5,204 nucleotides of DNA from an uncultured bacterium (GTDB taxonomy: Bacteria; Planctomycetota; UBA1135; GCA-002686595), in NCBI GenBank assembly GCA_902826945.1, contig CADEGS010000155.1, positions 1 through 5,204 of the forward strand, given 5' to 3'. The notes under the pieces are model-generated. The model worked only from the letters and a program-made list of their open reading frames with translations, was not told the DNA's origin and did no database searches. Position numbers and translations under genes: made by a program. Shown here piece by piece: positions 1-5,081 of the stretch; position 1 is the stretch's first letter; every line of letters begins with the position of its first letter.

Positions 1-1170
1 GGCCTGGGGCTGGTCGTCGCTCTCGCCGGCGGCTGGCTCGCGGCGCGCCTGGCGCGCGCGCCGGGCTGGCGGCGCGAGCTCGTCCTGCCCCTCGCCGCGG
101 GGGGCCTGGCGGCGCTCGCGGGCGCCGGCGGCCCGCCGGCCAGCCGGCCCGGTCCGCTGGTCCTGCTCGTGCAGCCGGGCTTCCCGCAGGAGCGCAAGCG
201 CTACGACGACCCGCGCGTGAACTTCGCCGCCTCGCGCGCGCTGACGCTCGAGGCGATCGCGGCCGCGGACGAGCCGCCGGACCTGGTCGCGTGGGGCGAG
301 TCGATGCTCTACGTGCCGATCGGGGAGGACCTCGAGGGCGCCCTGGAGCGGGGCGCGCGCTCGCCGGAATGGCAGATGCCGATCGACGCCCGGATCGTCG
401 AGGCGATCGCCGACGATGAGCAGGCACTCGTGCGCGAGGCCCTGCTCGCGCGCCTGCCGGCGGGCACCGCCTTCGCGAGCGGGGCGGAGGTCTACCACGA
501 CGAGGGCGGCGCGATCCGCCGCTGGAACGCGGTCGTGCTCTACGACGAGACCGGCCGGCGCCTCCCGGCGGCGCCCAAGCGCGCGCTCGTGCCGGGGGCG
601 GAGACGATGTTCGGCCTGGAGCGCTTCGCCTGGGTGCGCGCGCTGGCCGAGCGCATGGCCGGCTACGTGCCCGACTTCGTGCCCGCGCAGGCGACGCGCG
701 TGCTCGCCTTCCGCGATCGCGCCGGCCTGGAGGTGCGCCTGGGAGCCTCGGTCTGCTTCGACAACGCCTACCTCGAGCCCTACGTCGGCCCGCTGCGCCG
801 CGAGCCGCTCGACTTCCACCTGGTCGTCTCGAACGAGGCCTGGTACCGCGAGAGCTGGGAGACCGACCAGATGGTCGCCTTCTCGCGCCTGATCGCGCTC
901 GCGACCGGCCGCTCGGTCGTGCGCGCGACGAACTCGGGCATCAGCCTCGTCCTGGGCCCGGACGGGCGCGAGCTGGCGCGGGTCGAGGAGGACGGGCGCG
1001 ACACGATGGCGACCGGCACCTGCCTCGCGCGGGTGCCCGTGCCGCTCGACCCCGCCGCGCGCACCCCCTACGTCCGCTGGGGCCGCTCGGCCCTGCGGGC
1101 GGCGGCCGCGGCGGCGCTCCTGGCGGCCGGCGCCGAGGCGCTGCGCAGGCGCCGGGCCGAGCGGGCGTAA
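1..1170 (+). CDS. lnt: Apolipoprotein N-acyltransferase, C-terminal part (5' end outside window)
   Basis: Lnt transfers an acyl chain from a phospholipid to the N-terminal cysteine of lipoproteins in the inner membrane, with its nitrilase-like domain facing the periplasm. The frame is open from base 1, giving 389 residues of a protein usually near 500, so the first membrane helices are missing. Two hydrophobic segments (window residues about 2-18 and 27-43) precede the catalytic domain, which opens with LLVQPGFPQ, matching the family's LVQGNIPQ. The Glu-Lys-Cys triad is visible: E100 in VAWGES, K193 in APKRALVPGAE (with the conserved downstream Glu at 201) and C252 in SVCFDNAY. VVSNEAWYRES and VVRATNSGIS match the conserved NDAWFG and RATNTG motifs. 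An Ala/Leu-rich segment near residues 365-381, followed by RRRR, fits the C-terminal membrane helix. Oddities: WGES replaces the usual WPE, CFD replaces CYE, and the E-to-K spacing is about 25 residues longer than in E. coli. A GTG at 169 is internal to the domain and is not the start. Confidence 0.9.
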   Translation, partial: GLGLVVALAGGWLAARLARAPGWRRELVLPLAAGGLAALAGAGGPPASRPGPLVLLVQPGFPQERKRYDDPRVNFAASRALTLEAIAAADEPPDLVAWGESMLYVPIGEDLEGALERGARSPEWQMPIDARIVEAIADDEQALVREALLARLPAGTAFASGAEVYHDEGGAIRRWNAVVLYDETGRRLPAAPKRALVPGAETMFGLERFAWVRALAERMAGYVPDFVPAQATRVLAFRDRAGLEVRLGASVCFDNAYLEPYVGPLRREPLDFHLVVSNEAWYRESWETDQMVAFSRLIALATGRSVVRATNSGISLVLGPDGRELARVEEDGRDTMATGTCLARVPVPLDPAARTPYVRWGRSALRAAAAAALLAAGAEALRRRRAERA

Positions 1171-1186
1171 CTCCGCTCGCGCCGGC
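1151..1186 (+). terminator. Stem-loop around the lnt stop codon, possible terminator
   Basis: The arms 1151-1164 and 1173-1186 pair at 12 of 14 positions, with two mismatches in the middle, around an 8-base loop that contains the TAA stop of lnt. No T-run follows, so it is not a classical intrinsic terminator. It could still pause or end transcription, or protect the 3' end. A new promoter 35 bases downstream agrees with a transcript boundary here. Chance pairing is common in DNA this GC-rich. Confidence 0.4.
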
Positions 1187-1220
1187 GGTTAGGGACACTT
1201 CCCGGCCGCTCCGGCCCGGC

Positions 1221-1249
1221 TTGACCGTCCGGCGCGAGGCACCTATAGT
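1221..1249 (+). promoter_or_regulatory. Sigma70-type promoter for the two-gene membrane protein unit
   Basis: TTGACC (1221-1226) and TATAGT (1244-1249) each match the housekeeping consensus at 5 of 6 bases and are separated by the ideal 17 bp. The AT-rich -10 box stands out against very GC-rich surroundings. Transcription would start near 1256, giving a leader of roughly 70 bases before the ATG at 1329. The TTG of the -35 box also opens the longest possible reading frame for the downstream gene, which is why that upstream start should not be used. Confidence 0.75.
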
Positions 1250-1328
1250 CGCGCCCGCCCATTCCGGGCCCGGAGCCCCCCGCGCCGGCCGCTCCTCGCG
1301 GCTTCCCTGCCACCCTCCCCGGACCTCC

Positions 1329-1871
1329 ATGAGCCCCATCGGACGGATCTTCGTCGTCTTGAACCTGATCCTGGCGGCCGCCTTCCTGGGCTGGGCCTCG
1401 ACCTCCCTGGCGACGGCCGAGGACTGGCGCGGCAAGCACGAGCGCTCGATCGAGGATCACAACGCCATGCTGGCCGAGAAGGAGCAGGCGATCTCCGACC
1501 TCGAGATCAAGCGCAACACGCTGACCGAGGAGCAGAGCCGGATGCGCGACCAGCGCGACCAGTTCGAGGGCGAGGTCGAGCGGCTGAAGACCCAGCTCGC
1601 GGCGGAGAAGCGCCGCGGCGACGACCTGGACGCGAGCATCAAGGGCATCGAGGCCTCGCTGGCGGACTACAGCAACACGATCCAGCAGCTCAGCTCCGAG
1701 AAGGAGCGCATCCTCGAGCGGCTGGCGGCGGCCGAGACGGCGCGCGACGAGGCGCGCGACAAGGTCATGGCGACCGAGATGGAGAAGCGCGACGCGCAGG
1801 ACGAGCTGCGCCGCGCCCAGGGCCAGATCGACGACCTGCGCGAGCAACTCGACGCGGTCGCGGGGAGCTGA
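1329..1871 (+). CDS. Membrane-anchored coiled-coil protein of unknown function
   Basis: This 180-residue protein belongs to no family I can name with confidence. Residues 1-5 are short and polar, residues about 6-28 form one hydrophobic helix (IFVVLNLILAAAFLGWAS), and residues about 36-176 are a continuous, highly charged Glu/Lys/Arg/Gln-rich helix with heptad-like spacing of Leu, Ile and Ala. There is no proline after residue 3 and no cysteine, so a long uninterrupted dimeric coiled coil is likely. The first segment is either an uncleaved anchor or a signal peptide; the absence of a clear cleavage site or lipobox favours an anchor with the coiled coil in the periplasm. I chose ATG 1329 because the in-frame upstream extension is Pro/Arg-rich, has no plausible start and would overlap the promoter. 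No Shine-Dalgarno precedes the ATG; the leader is pyrimidine-rich there. The architecture resembles short coiled-coil proteins I associate with Planctomycetota. It is probably co-transcribed with the next gene. A structural or scaffolding envelope role is inference only. Confidence 0.8.
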   Translation: MSPIGRIFVVLNLILAAAFLGWASTSLATAEDWRGKHERSIEDHNAMLAEKEQAISDLEIKRNTLTEEQSRMRDQRDQFEGEVERLKTQLAAEKRRGDDLDASIKGIEASLADYSNTIQQLSSEKERILERLAAAETARDEARDKVMATEMEKRDAQDELRRAQGQIDDLREQLDAVAGS

Positions 1872-1875
1872 GGAG
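1871..1875 (+). promoter_or_regulatory. Shine-Dalgarno site of the basic-tailed membrane protein
   Basis: AGGAG, inside the longer purine run GAGGAGAG (1870-1877), lies 7 bases before the GTG at 1883 and overlaps the stop codon of the preceding coiled-coil gene. It decides the start of the small downstream gene and suggests coupled translation of the pair. Confidence 0.75.
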
Positions 1876-1882
1876 AGACGCC

Positions 1883-2125
1883 GTGGCCCGCCGAACCACC
1901 ACCGCCACCCGCTCGCGCAGCACCCGCTCCCGCCAGGAAGCGCCCGCCAAGCCGGCGCGCCGGACGAGCACGACCACCTCGGTCGCCAAGACCGAGGTCG
2001 TGGCCGAGGAGGCCCCCTCCTCCGGCATGGCCGGGGTCGCGATCCTGACCTCGGTGCTGCTCCTGGCCGCCATCCTGTGCGTGGACGCGATGCTCGGCCG
2101 CTACGGCTCGGGCGTGTTCTTCTGA
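1883..2125 (+). CDS. Small single-pass membrane protein with a basic, Thr/Ser-rich N-terminal tail
   Basis: I do not recognise this 80-residue protein. Residues 1-36 hold eight Arg and two Lys against a single Glu, together with about 14 Thr/Ser (for example RRTTTATRSRSTRSR). Residues 37-47 are mildly acidic. Residues about 48-68 form one hydrophobic helix (GMAGVAILTSVLLLAAILCV), and a short tail ends in GVFF. The positive-inside rule places the basic tail in the cytoplasm and the C-terminus outside. The tail could contact anionic lipid, nucleic acid or an acidic partner, and its many Thr/Ser are possible phosphorylation sites; these are inferences. GTG 1883 is chosen because of its well-placed AGGAG. 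The gene starts 11 bases after the coiled-coil gene, so both are probably one transcript. The strong membrane segment and good ribosome site argue against a chance reading frame, although basic Thr/Arg runs are also what random GC-rich frames give. Confidence 0.68.
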   Translation: MARRTTTATRSRSTRSRQEAPAKPARRTSTTTSVAKTEVVAEEAPSSGMAGVAILTSVLLLAAILCVDAMLGRYGSGVFF

Positions 2126-2136
2126 GCGAGGCGCCC

Positions 2137-2151
2137 GCCCGCCGCGCGGGC
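2137..2151 (+). terminator. Short GC hairpin after the two-gene unit, weak terminator candidate
   Basis: GCCCGC and GCGGGC form a 6-bp stem with a CGC loop, 12 bases after the stop codon of the small membrane protein. No T-run follows. A stem this short is expected often by chance at this base composition, so the call rests mainly on its position between two transcription units. Confidence 0.25.
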
Positions 2152-2195
2152 CGCCCGAAACCGAGCTCCTCGCGCGACGCGTGCCCGCGCGGCGA

Positions 2196-2223
2196 TTGCG
2201 CGGCCCTTCGCGACCGCTAGACT
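2196..2223 (+). promoter_or_regulatory. mreB: Candidate sigma70-type promoter for mreB
   Basis: TTGCGC (2196-2201), a 16-bp spacer and TAGACT (2218-2223) match the housekeeping consensus at 3 and 4 of 6 bases. The start point would be near 2230, leaving a leader of about 65 bases before mreB. The -10 box is followed by a GC-only stretch, as at the stronger promoter at 1221-1249. The G-run at 2232-2239 lies within this leader. Confidence 0.5.
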
Positions 2224-2295
2224 GCGCAGCGCGGGGGGGAATGCGCTCGCTCGGACGACCGGGCGGCACAGCCGCAGCGTCCGCCCCGAACGCGC

Positions 2296-3360
2296 ATGTC
2301 CAACGTCCTCAAACCGCTCGAGTGGTTGCTCGGCAACTTCTCGGTCGACATGGGCATCGACCTCGGGACCGCGAACACGCTCGTGTGCGTGCGCGGTCGC
2401 GGGATCATCCTGAACGAGCCCAGCGTCGTGGCCGTCAAGAAGGGCACGAACGAGGTGCTGCTCGACGGCATGGCGGTCGGCAACGCCGCCAAGGCGATGC
2501 TGGGCAAGACGCCGGGCTCGATCGAGGCCATCCGACCGCTGCGCCACGGCGTGATCGCGGACTTCGAGGTGACCGAGAAGATGCTGCGCTACTTCATCAG
2601 CAAGGTCCACGAGGGCCGCAGCTGGGTGAAGCCGCAGGTCGTGATCTCGGTGCCGACCGGGATCACCGACGTCGAGCGCCGCGCCGTCGTGCACTCGGCC
2701 GAGCGCGCCGGCGCGCGCCGCGTGTACCTGATCGACGAGCCGATGGCGGCGGGCATCGGCGTGGACCTGCCGGTGACCGAGGCGCGCGGCTCGCTGATCG
2801 TGGACATCGGCGGCGGCACGACCGAGATCGCCGTCCTCGCGCTGGCGGGCACCGTCGTCGCGACGTCGCTGCGCGTCGCCGGCGACGAGATGGACGAGGC
2901 GATCGTCAACCACATGCGCCGCTTCCACAACCTGCTGATCGGCGAGCAGTCGGCCGAGCGCATCAAGATCACGATCGGCTCGGCCTACCCGATGGAGCAG
3001 GAGCTCTCGATGGAGGTCAAGGGCCGCGACACGATCACCGGCCTGCCGAGCCGCGCCACGGTGACCTCGATGGAGATCCGCGAGGCGCTCGGCCAGCCGG
3101 TGCGCAAGATCTGCGAGTCGATCCGCCAGGTGCTCGAGGAGGCCCCGCCCGAGATCGCGGCCGACCTGTGCGACTCGGGCTGCACGATCGTCGGCGGCGG
3201 CGCGCTGCTCTACGGCATGGCGCAGGCGGTGACGAACTTCCTCGGCATCGGCGCGCGCATCGGCGACGACCCGCTGACCGCCGTGGCGCGCGGCACGGGC
3301 GTGTTCCTCGACAAGCTCGACATCTTCTCGCGCGTGCTGTCCTCGGATGACGAGGGCTGA
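2296..3360 (+). CDS. mreB: Rod shape-determining protein MreB (bacterial actin)
   Basis: MreB is an ATP-binding actin homologue that forms membrane-attached antiparallel filaments on the cytoplasmic face and directs the elongasome. At 354 residues it is full length (family about 335-350). Residues 1-15 (with LKPLEWLLGNF) form a likely amphipathic membrane-binding helix. The actin-fold nucleotide motifs are intact: phosphate 1 GIDLGTANTLV (20-30), phosphate 2 IVDIGGGTTEIAV (168-180) and the adenosine motif IVGGGALLYGM (298-308). Other family signatures are SVPTGITDVERRA (118-130), GDEMDEAIVNHMRR (196-209), LLIGEQSAERIKITIGSAYP (213-232), LEEAPPEIAADL (280-291) and DPLTAVARGTG (325-335). ATG 2296 is preferred because it yields the expected N-terminus; the next Met (19) lies inside the nucleotide fold region. 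No Shine-Dalgarno is visible before it. It probably has its own promoter, and it is separated from mreC by 305 bases rather than the tight spacing common in mre operons. Confidence 0.97.
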   Translation: MSNVLKPLEWLLGNFSVDMGIDLGTANTLVCVRGRGIILNEPSVVAVKKGTNEVLLDGMAVGNAAKAMLGKTPGSIEAIRPLRHGVIADFEVTEKMLRYFISKVHEGRSWVKPQVVISVPTGITDVERRAVVHSAERAGARRVYLIDEPMAAGIGVDLPVTEARGSLIVDIGGGTTEIAVLALAGTVVATSLRVAGDEMDEAIVNHMRRFHNLLIGEQSAERIKITIGSAYPMEQELSMEVKGRDTITGLPSRATVTSMEIREALGQPVRKICESIRQVLEEAPPEIAADLCDSGCTIVGGGALLYGMAQAVTNFLGIGARIGDDPLTAVARGTGVFLDKLDIFSRVLSSDDEG

Positions 3361-3382
3361 GCCCCCGTCGGGGGCTCAGCCC
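3354..3382 (+). terminator. Perfect 13-bp hairpin over the mreB stop codon, likely terminator or attenuator
   Basis: Bases 3354-3366 pair perfectly with 3370-3382 around a GTC loop, and the TGA stop of mreB (3358-3360) is inside the left arm. The stem is almost all G-C. No T-run follows, so it may act as a partial terminator, a pause site or a 3' end stabiliser that lowers read-through into mreC. A perfect 13-bp stem is well beyond what I would expect from chance at a single site. Confidence 0.6.
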
Positions 3383-3510
3383 CGCGGCCGCCTGGCCGCG
3401 GCCGGCGCGCCAGCGCCGTAGCGCCGCAGGCCTCCTTCGCGCGCAGCGCGAAGCGATCGTCGCGCAGCGACGGAAGCACGCACCCGCCCAGCGCGACTCC
3501 CGGCCGGGAG
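3382..3510 (+). repeat. Cluster of five consecutive dyad symmetries in the mreB-mreC gap
   Basis: The 305-base gap between mreB and mreC carries, directly after the terminator-like hairpin, further inverted repeats: 3382-3389 with 3394-3401 (8 bp, 4-base loop); 3403-3408 with 3413-3418 (6 bp); 3435-3442 with 3446-3453 (8 bp, loop GCA); 3458-3463 with 3467-3472 (6 bp, loop GCA); and the perfect 14-base palindrome CTCCCGGCCGGGAG at 3497-3510. The third and fourth share a GCGCAGCG core and the same loop, as if derived from one repeat unit. They could be REP-like elements, transcript-processing structures or protein sites. From 3511 to 3665 I see no convincing gene, only pyrimidine-rich sequence and a weak promoter candidate. 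Confidence 0.55.
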
Positions 3511-3610
3511 CCCGCTCTCGACCCTGCCCTCTCGACGGCCCGGCCGTGGCTCCGGCCCTCCGTCCGGCCAGAGCTCCCTCGCTCCCGCCGCCGAACGCCG
3601 CCCGCGTTCC

Positions 3611-3639
3611 TGGAACCGCGCCCCCTCCTCCGCGAGAAT
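3611..3639 (+). promoter_or_regulatory. mreC: Weak candidate promoter for mreCD
   Basis: TGGAAC (3611-3616) and GAGAAT (3634-3639) are 17 bp apart and match the consensus at 3 and 4 of 6 bases. The -10-like box is followed by CGCG, as at the stronger promoter at 1221-1249. Transcription would begin near 3646, about 20 bases before the preferred GTG start of mreC. The match is weak and rests partly on the need for a promoter after the hairpin cluster. Confidence 0.3.
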
Positions 3640-3665
3640 CGCGCGCGCACCCGCGACCCTCGCCC

Positions 3666-5081
3666 GTGAACAAGAGCCGCGCCCGCTCCCTCCGCCTGGT
3701 CCTGTGGCTGGCGCTCCTGGCGCTCGCGCTGCGGCCGGCGAGCCCGCCGGCCGCGCTCGGCGCGCGCCTGGTGGCGCCGCTCTCCTTCCTGTGCGAGCTG
3801 GCCTCGCCGCTCGACCTCTGGCGCCGCGCGCACGTGCGCGCGGCCGAGCGCCGCGTGGCGGGCGAGCTCGAGGCGGACCTGCAGGAGAGCGCCGACCTGC
3901 TCGCGGCGCTCGCGCGCGCGGCGCGGCCGTCCGAGCCGGAGCTGCGCGAGGGCCGCCGCCTCGTGCACGGCGAGGTGCTCGGGCCGACGCCGGAGAGCCG
4001 CGACCGCCTGCGCGTGCGCCTGGCCGACCTGCGCGGCGTGCGGCCGGGGCTGCCGGTCGCGAGCGGCGACGCGTACGTCGGGCGCGTGCTCGCCGTCCCG
4101 CCGGGCGCGGACGCCTCGCCGCGCGCCACCGTGCCCGGCGTCGTCACCGTCGAGCTCGTCACGGCCGGCGACTTCCACGTCGGCGCGCGCGTGGCGCGCG
4201 CCGAGGGCGGCGTCTGGATGACGGTGGGGGGGCTCGACGCGCTCGCGCGCGGCAGGGAGCGCGAGCGCGCGCCCGAGCTGCGCCTGGCGGTGCACCACCC
4301 CTCCGACCGCGAGGTGAGCGAGGGGCTGGCGCGCGTCCACGAGCTCTTCGCCGACGCCGAGCCGTACGCCGCGCTGGCCGACGGCTTCCACCTCGGGCAG
4401 CTCGCGCGCGGGGCCGACGAGAAGCGCGTCTTCCTGCGGCCGGAGCTCGATTACCAGGACGGCCTCTACCACGTGATCGTGCTCGCGCCGCCCGACGAGG
4501 GGCTGCCGCTCGAGGTCGAGCGCGACCCCTCGCTGCTCGACGCGAGCTGGCTCGAGGCGCGGGCGTTGTCGGTCAGCGACCCGAGCCCGTGGCGCGAGAG
4601 CGCCAGGCTGCGCGCGGGCGCGCGCGACGGCGTGCGGCCGGGCGCGGCGGTCGCGATGGGGCCGCGCCTGGTCGGCCGCGTCGCGCGCGTCGGGCCGACG
4701 ACGTGCGACGTGGCGTTCCTCGGCGACCCGGGCTTCAGCGTCGTGGCCGTCGCGCTGCTCGCCGGCGAGGAGGCGCCGCGCGTGCTCGGGCGCCTGGTGT
4801 CGCTCGGGCGCGTGGCCGGCACCGACCGCGTGCGCATGCGCTGGCTGGCGCGCGCCACGCTGCCCGAGAGCGGCGCCGGCGCGCGCGCGGCGCGGCTCTT
4901 CACGGGCTCGGGCGACTCGGGCCTGGAGAGCGGCTTCTTCCTCGGCGAGGCGCGCCTGCCCGAGGGCGGCGGGCCGCGGCCGGAGATCGAGCTCGCGACG
5001 GGCTTCCTGCCGCGCGACGCGGGCACGCTGCACGTGCGTCTCGATCCTTTCGCGGCCGGCGCCGGCGGAGGCGCTCCGTGA
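3666..5081 (+). CDS. mreC: Divergent, enlarged rod shape-determining protein MreC
   Basis: MreC is an inner-membrane-anchored periplasmic protein that links MreB/MreD to the wall synthases RodA and PBP2. This one has 471 residues from GTG 3666, against a usual 270-370. It shows a basic start (NKSRAR), a membrane helix at about 9-23 (RLVLWLALLALALRP), a charged helical segment at about 52-87, then a beta-rich periplasmic part. A typical MreC core is visible near 315-365 (GARDGVRPG...LVGRVARVG...VAFLGDPGFSVVAV), followed by LFTGSGDSGLESGFFLGEA (411-429), which parallels the family's TSG...FP.G..IG motif. A second copy of the GVRPG...VGRV motif lies at about 124-141, suggesting an extra domain. 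The frame stays open upstream to GTG 3546, but that extension is Pro/Arg-rich and would put 40 odd residues before the anchor, so GTG 3666 is preferred; it has no Shine-Dalgarno. Identification rests on motifs plus position between mreB and mreD. Confidence 0.85.
   Translation: MNKSRARSLRLVLWLALLALALRPASPPAALGARLVAPLSFLCELASPLDLWRRAHVRAAERRVAGELEADLQESADLLAALARAARPSEPELREGRRLVHGEVLGPTPESRDRLRVRLADLRGVRPGLPVASGDAYVGRVLAVPPGADASPRATVPGVVTVELVTAGDFHVGARVARAEGGVWMTVGGLDALARGRERERAPELRLAVHHPSDREVSEGLARVHELFADAEPYAALADGFHLGQLARGADEKRVFLRPELDYQDGLYHVIVLAPPDEGLPLEVERDPSLLDASWLEARALSVSDPSPWRESARLRAGARDGVRPGAAVAMGPRLVGRVARVGPTTCDVAFLGDPGFSVVAVALLAGEEAPRVLGRLVSLGRVAGTDRVRMRWLARATLPESGAGARAARLFTGSGDSGLESGFFLGEARLPEGGGPRPEIELATGFLPRDAGTLHVRLDPFAAGAGGGAP
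5067..5071 (+). promoter_or_regulatory. mreD: Shine-Dalgarno site of mreD
   Basis: GGAGG lies within the 3' end of mreC, 6 bases before the GTG at 5078. It fixes the mreD start and supports translational coupling of mreC and mreD. Confidence 0.75.

Noticed and set aside
1068..1847. A 259-residue minus-strand frame opposite the coiled-coil gene with a Leu-rich sequence
   Set aside because: The Leu/Ala/Val-rich pattern is what the charged Glu/Lys/Arg codons of the coiled coil give when read antisense. It has no promoter or ribosome site and runs through the + strand promoter region.
2101..2928. A 275-residue minus-strand frame across the 5' half of mreB
   Set aside because: Its composition (His, Arg, Ala, Asp, Val) mirrors the codon bias of mreB read antisense, and it ends inside the gap without any start signal.
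2181..3350. A 389-residue + strand frame overlapping mreB, including an ATG at 2241 after a G-run
   Set aside because: It is an Arg/Gly/Ala/Asp-rich shadow of mreB in another frame with no recognisable motif. The G-run directly abuts the ATG, too close for a normal ribosome site.
3435..3472. CRISPR or tRNA-like reading of the GCA-loop hairpins
   Set aside because: There are only two short related stems with no regular spacer length and no cloverleaf or CCA end, so neither a CRISPR array nor a tRNA is supported.
3546..3665. N-terminal extension of mreC from GTG 3546
   Set aside because: The 40 extra residues are Pro/Arg/Ala-rich, lack a ribosome site and would precede a typical NKSRAR plus membrane helix start. 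The region looks like non-coding leader and contains the only promoter-like site for mreCD.
3210..5033. A 607-residue open frame on the minus strand across mreC
   Set aside because: It is antisense to mreC, is made almost entirely of Arg, Ala, Gly, Glu, His and Gln, and shows no domain motif or membrane pattern. Long open antisense frames are expected at this GC content, while the + strand shows MreC motifs, an anchor helix and correct gene order.
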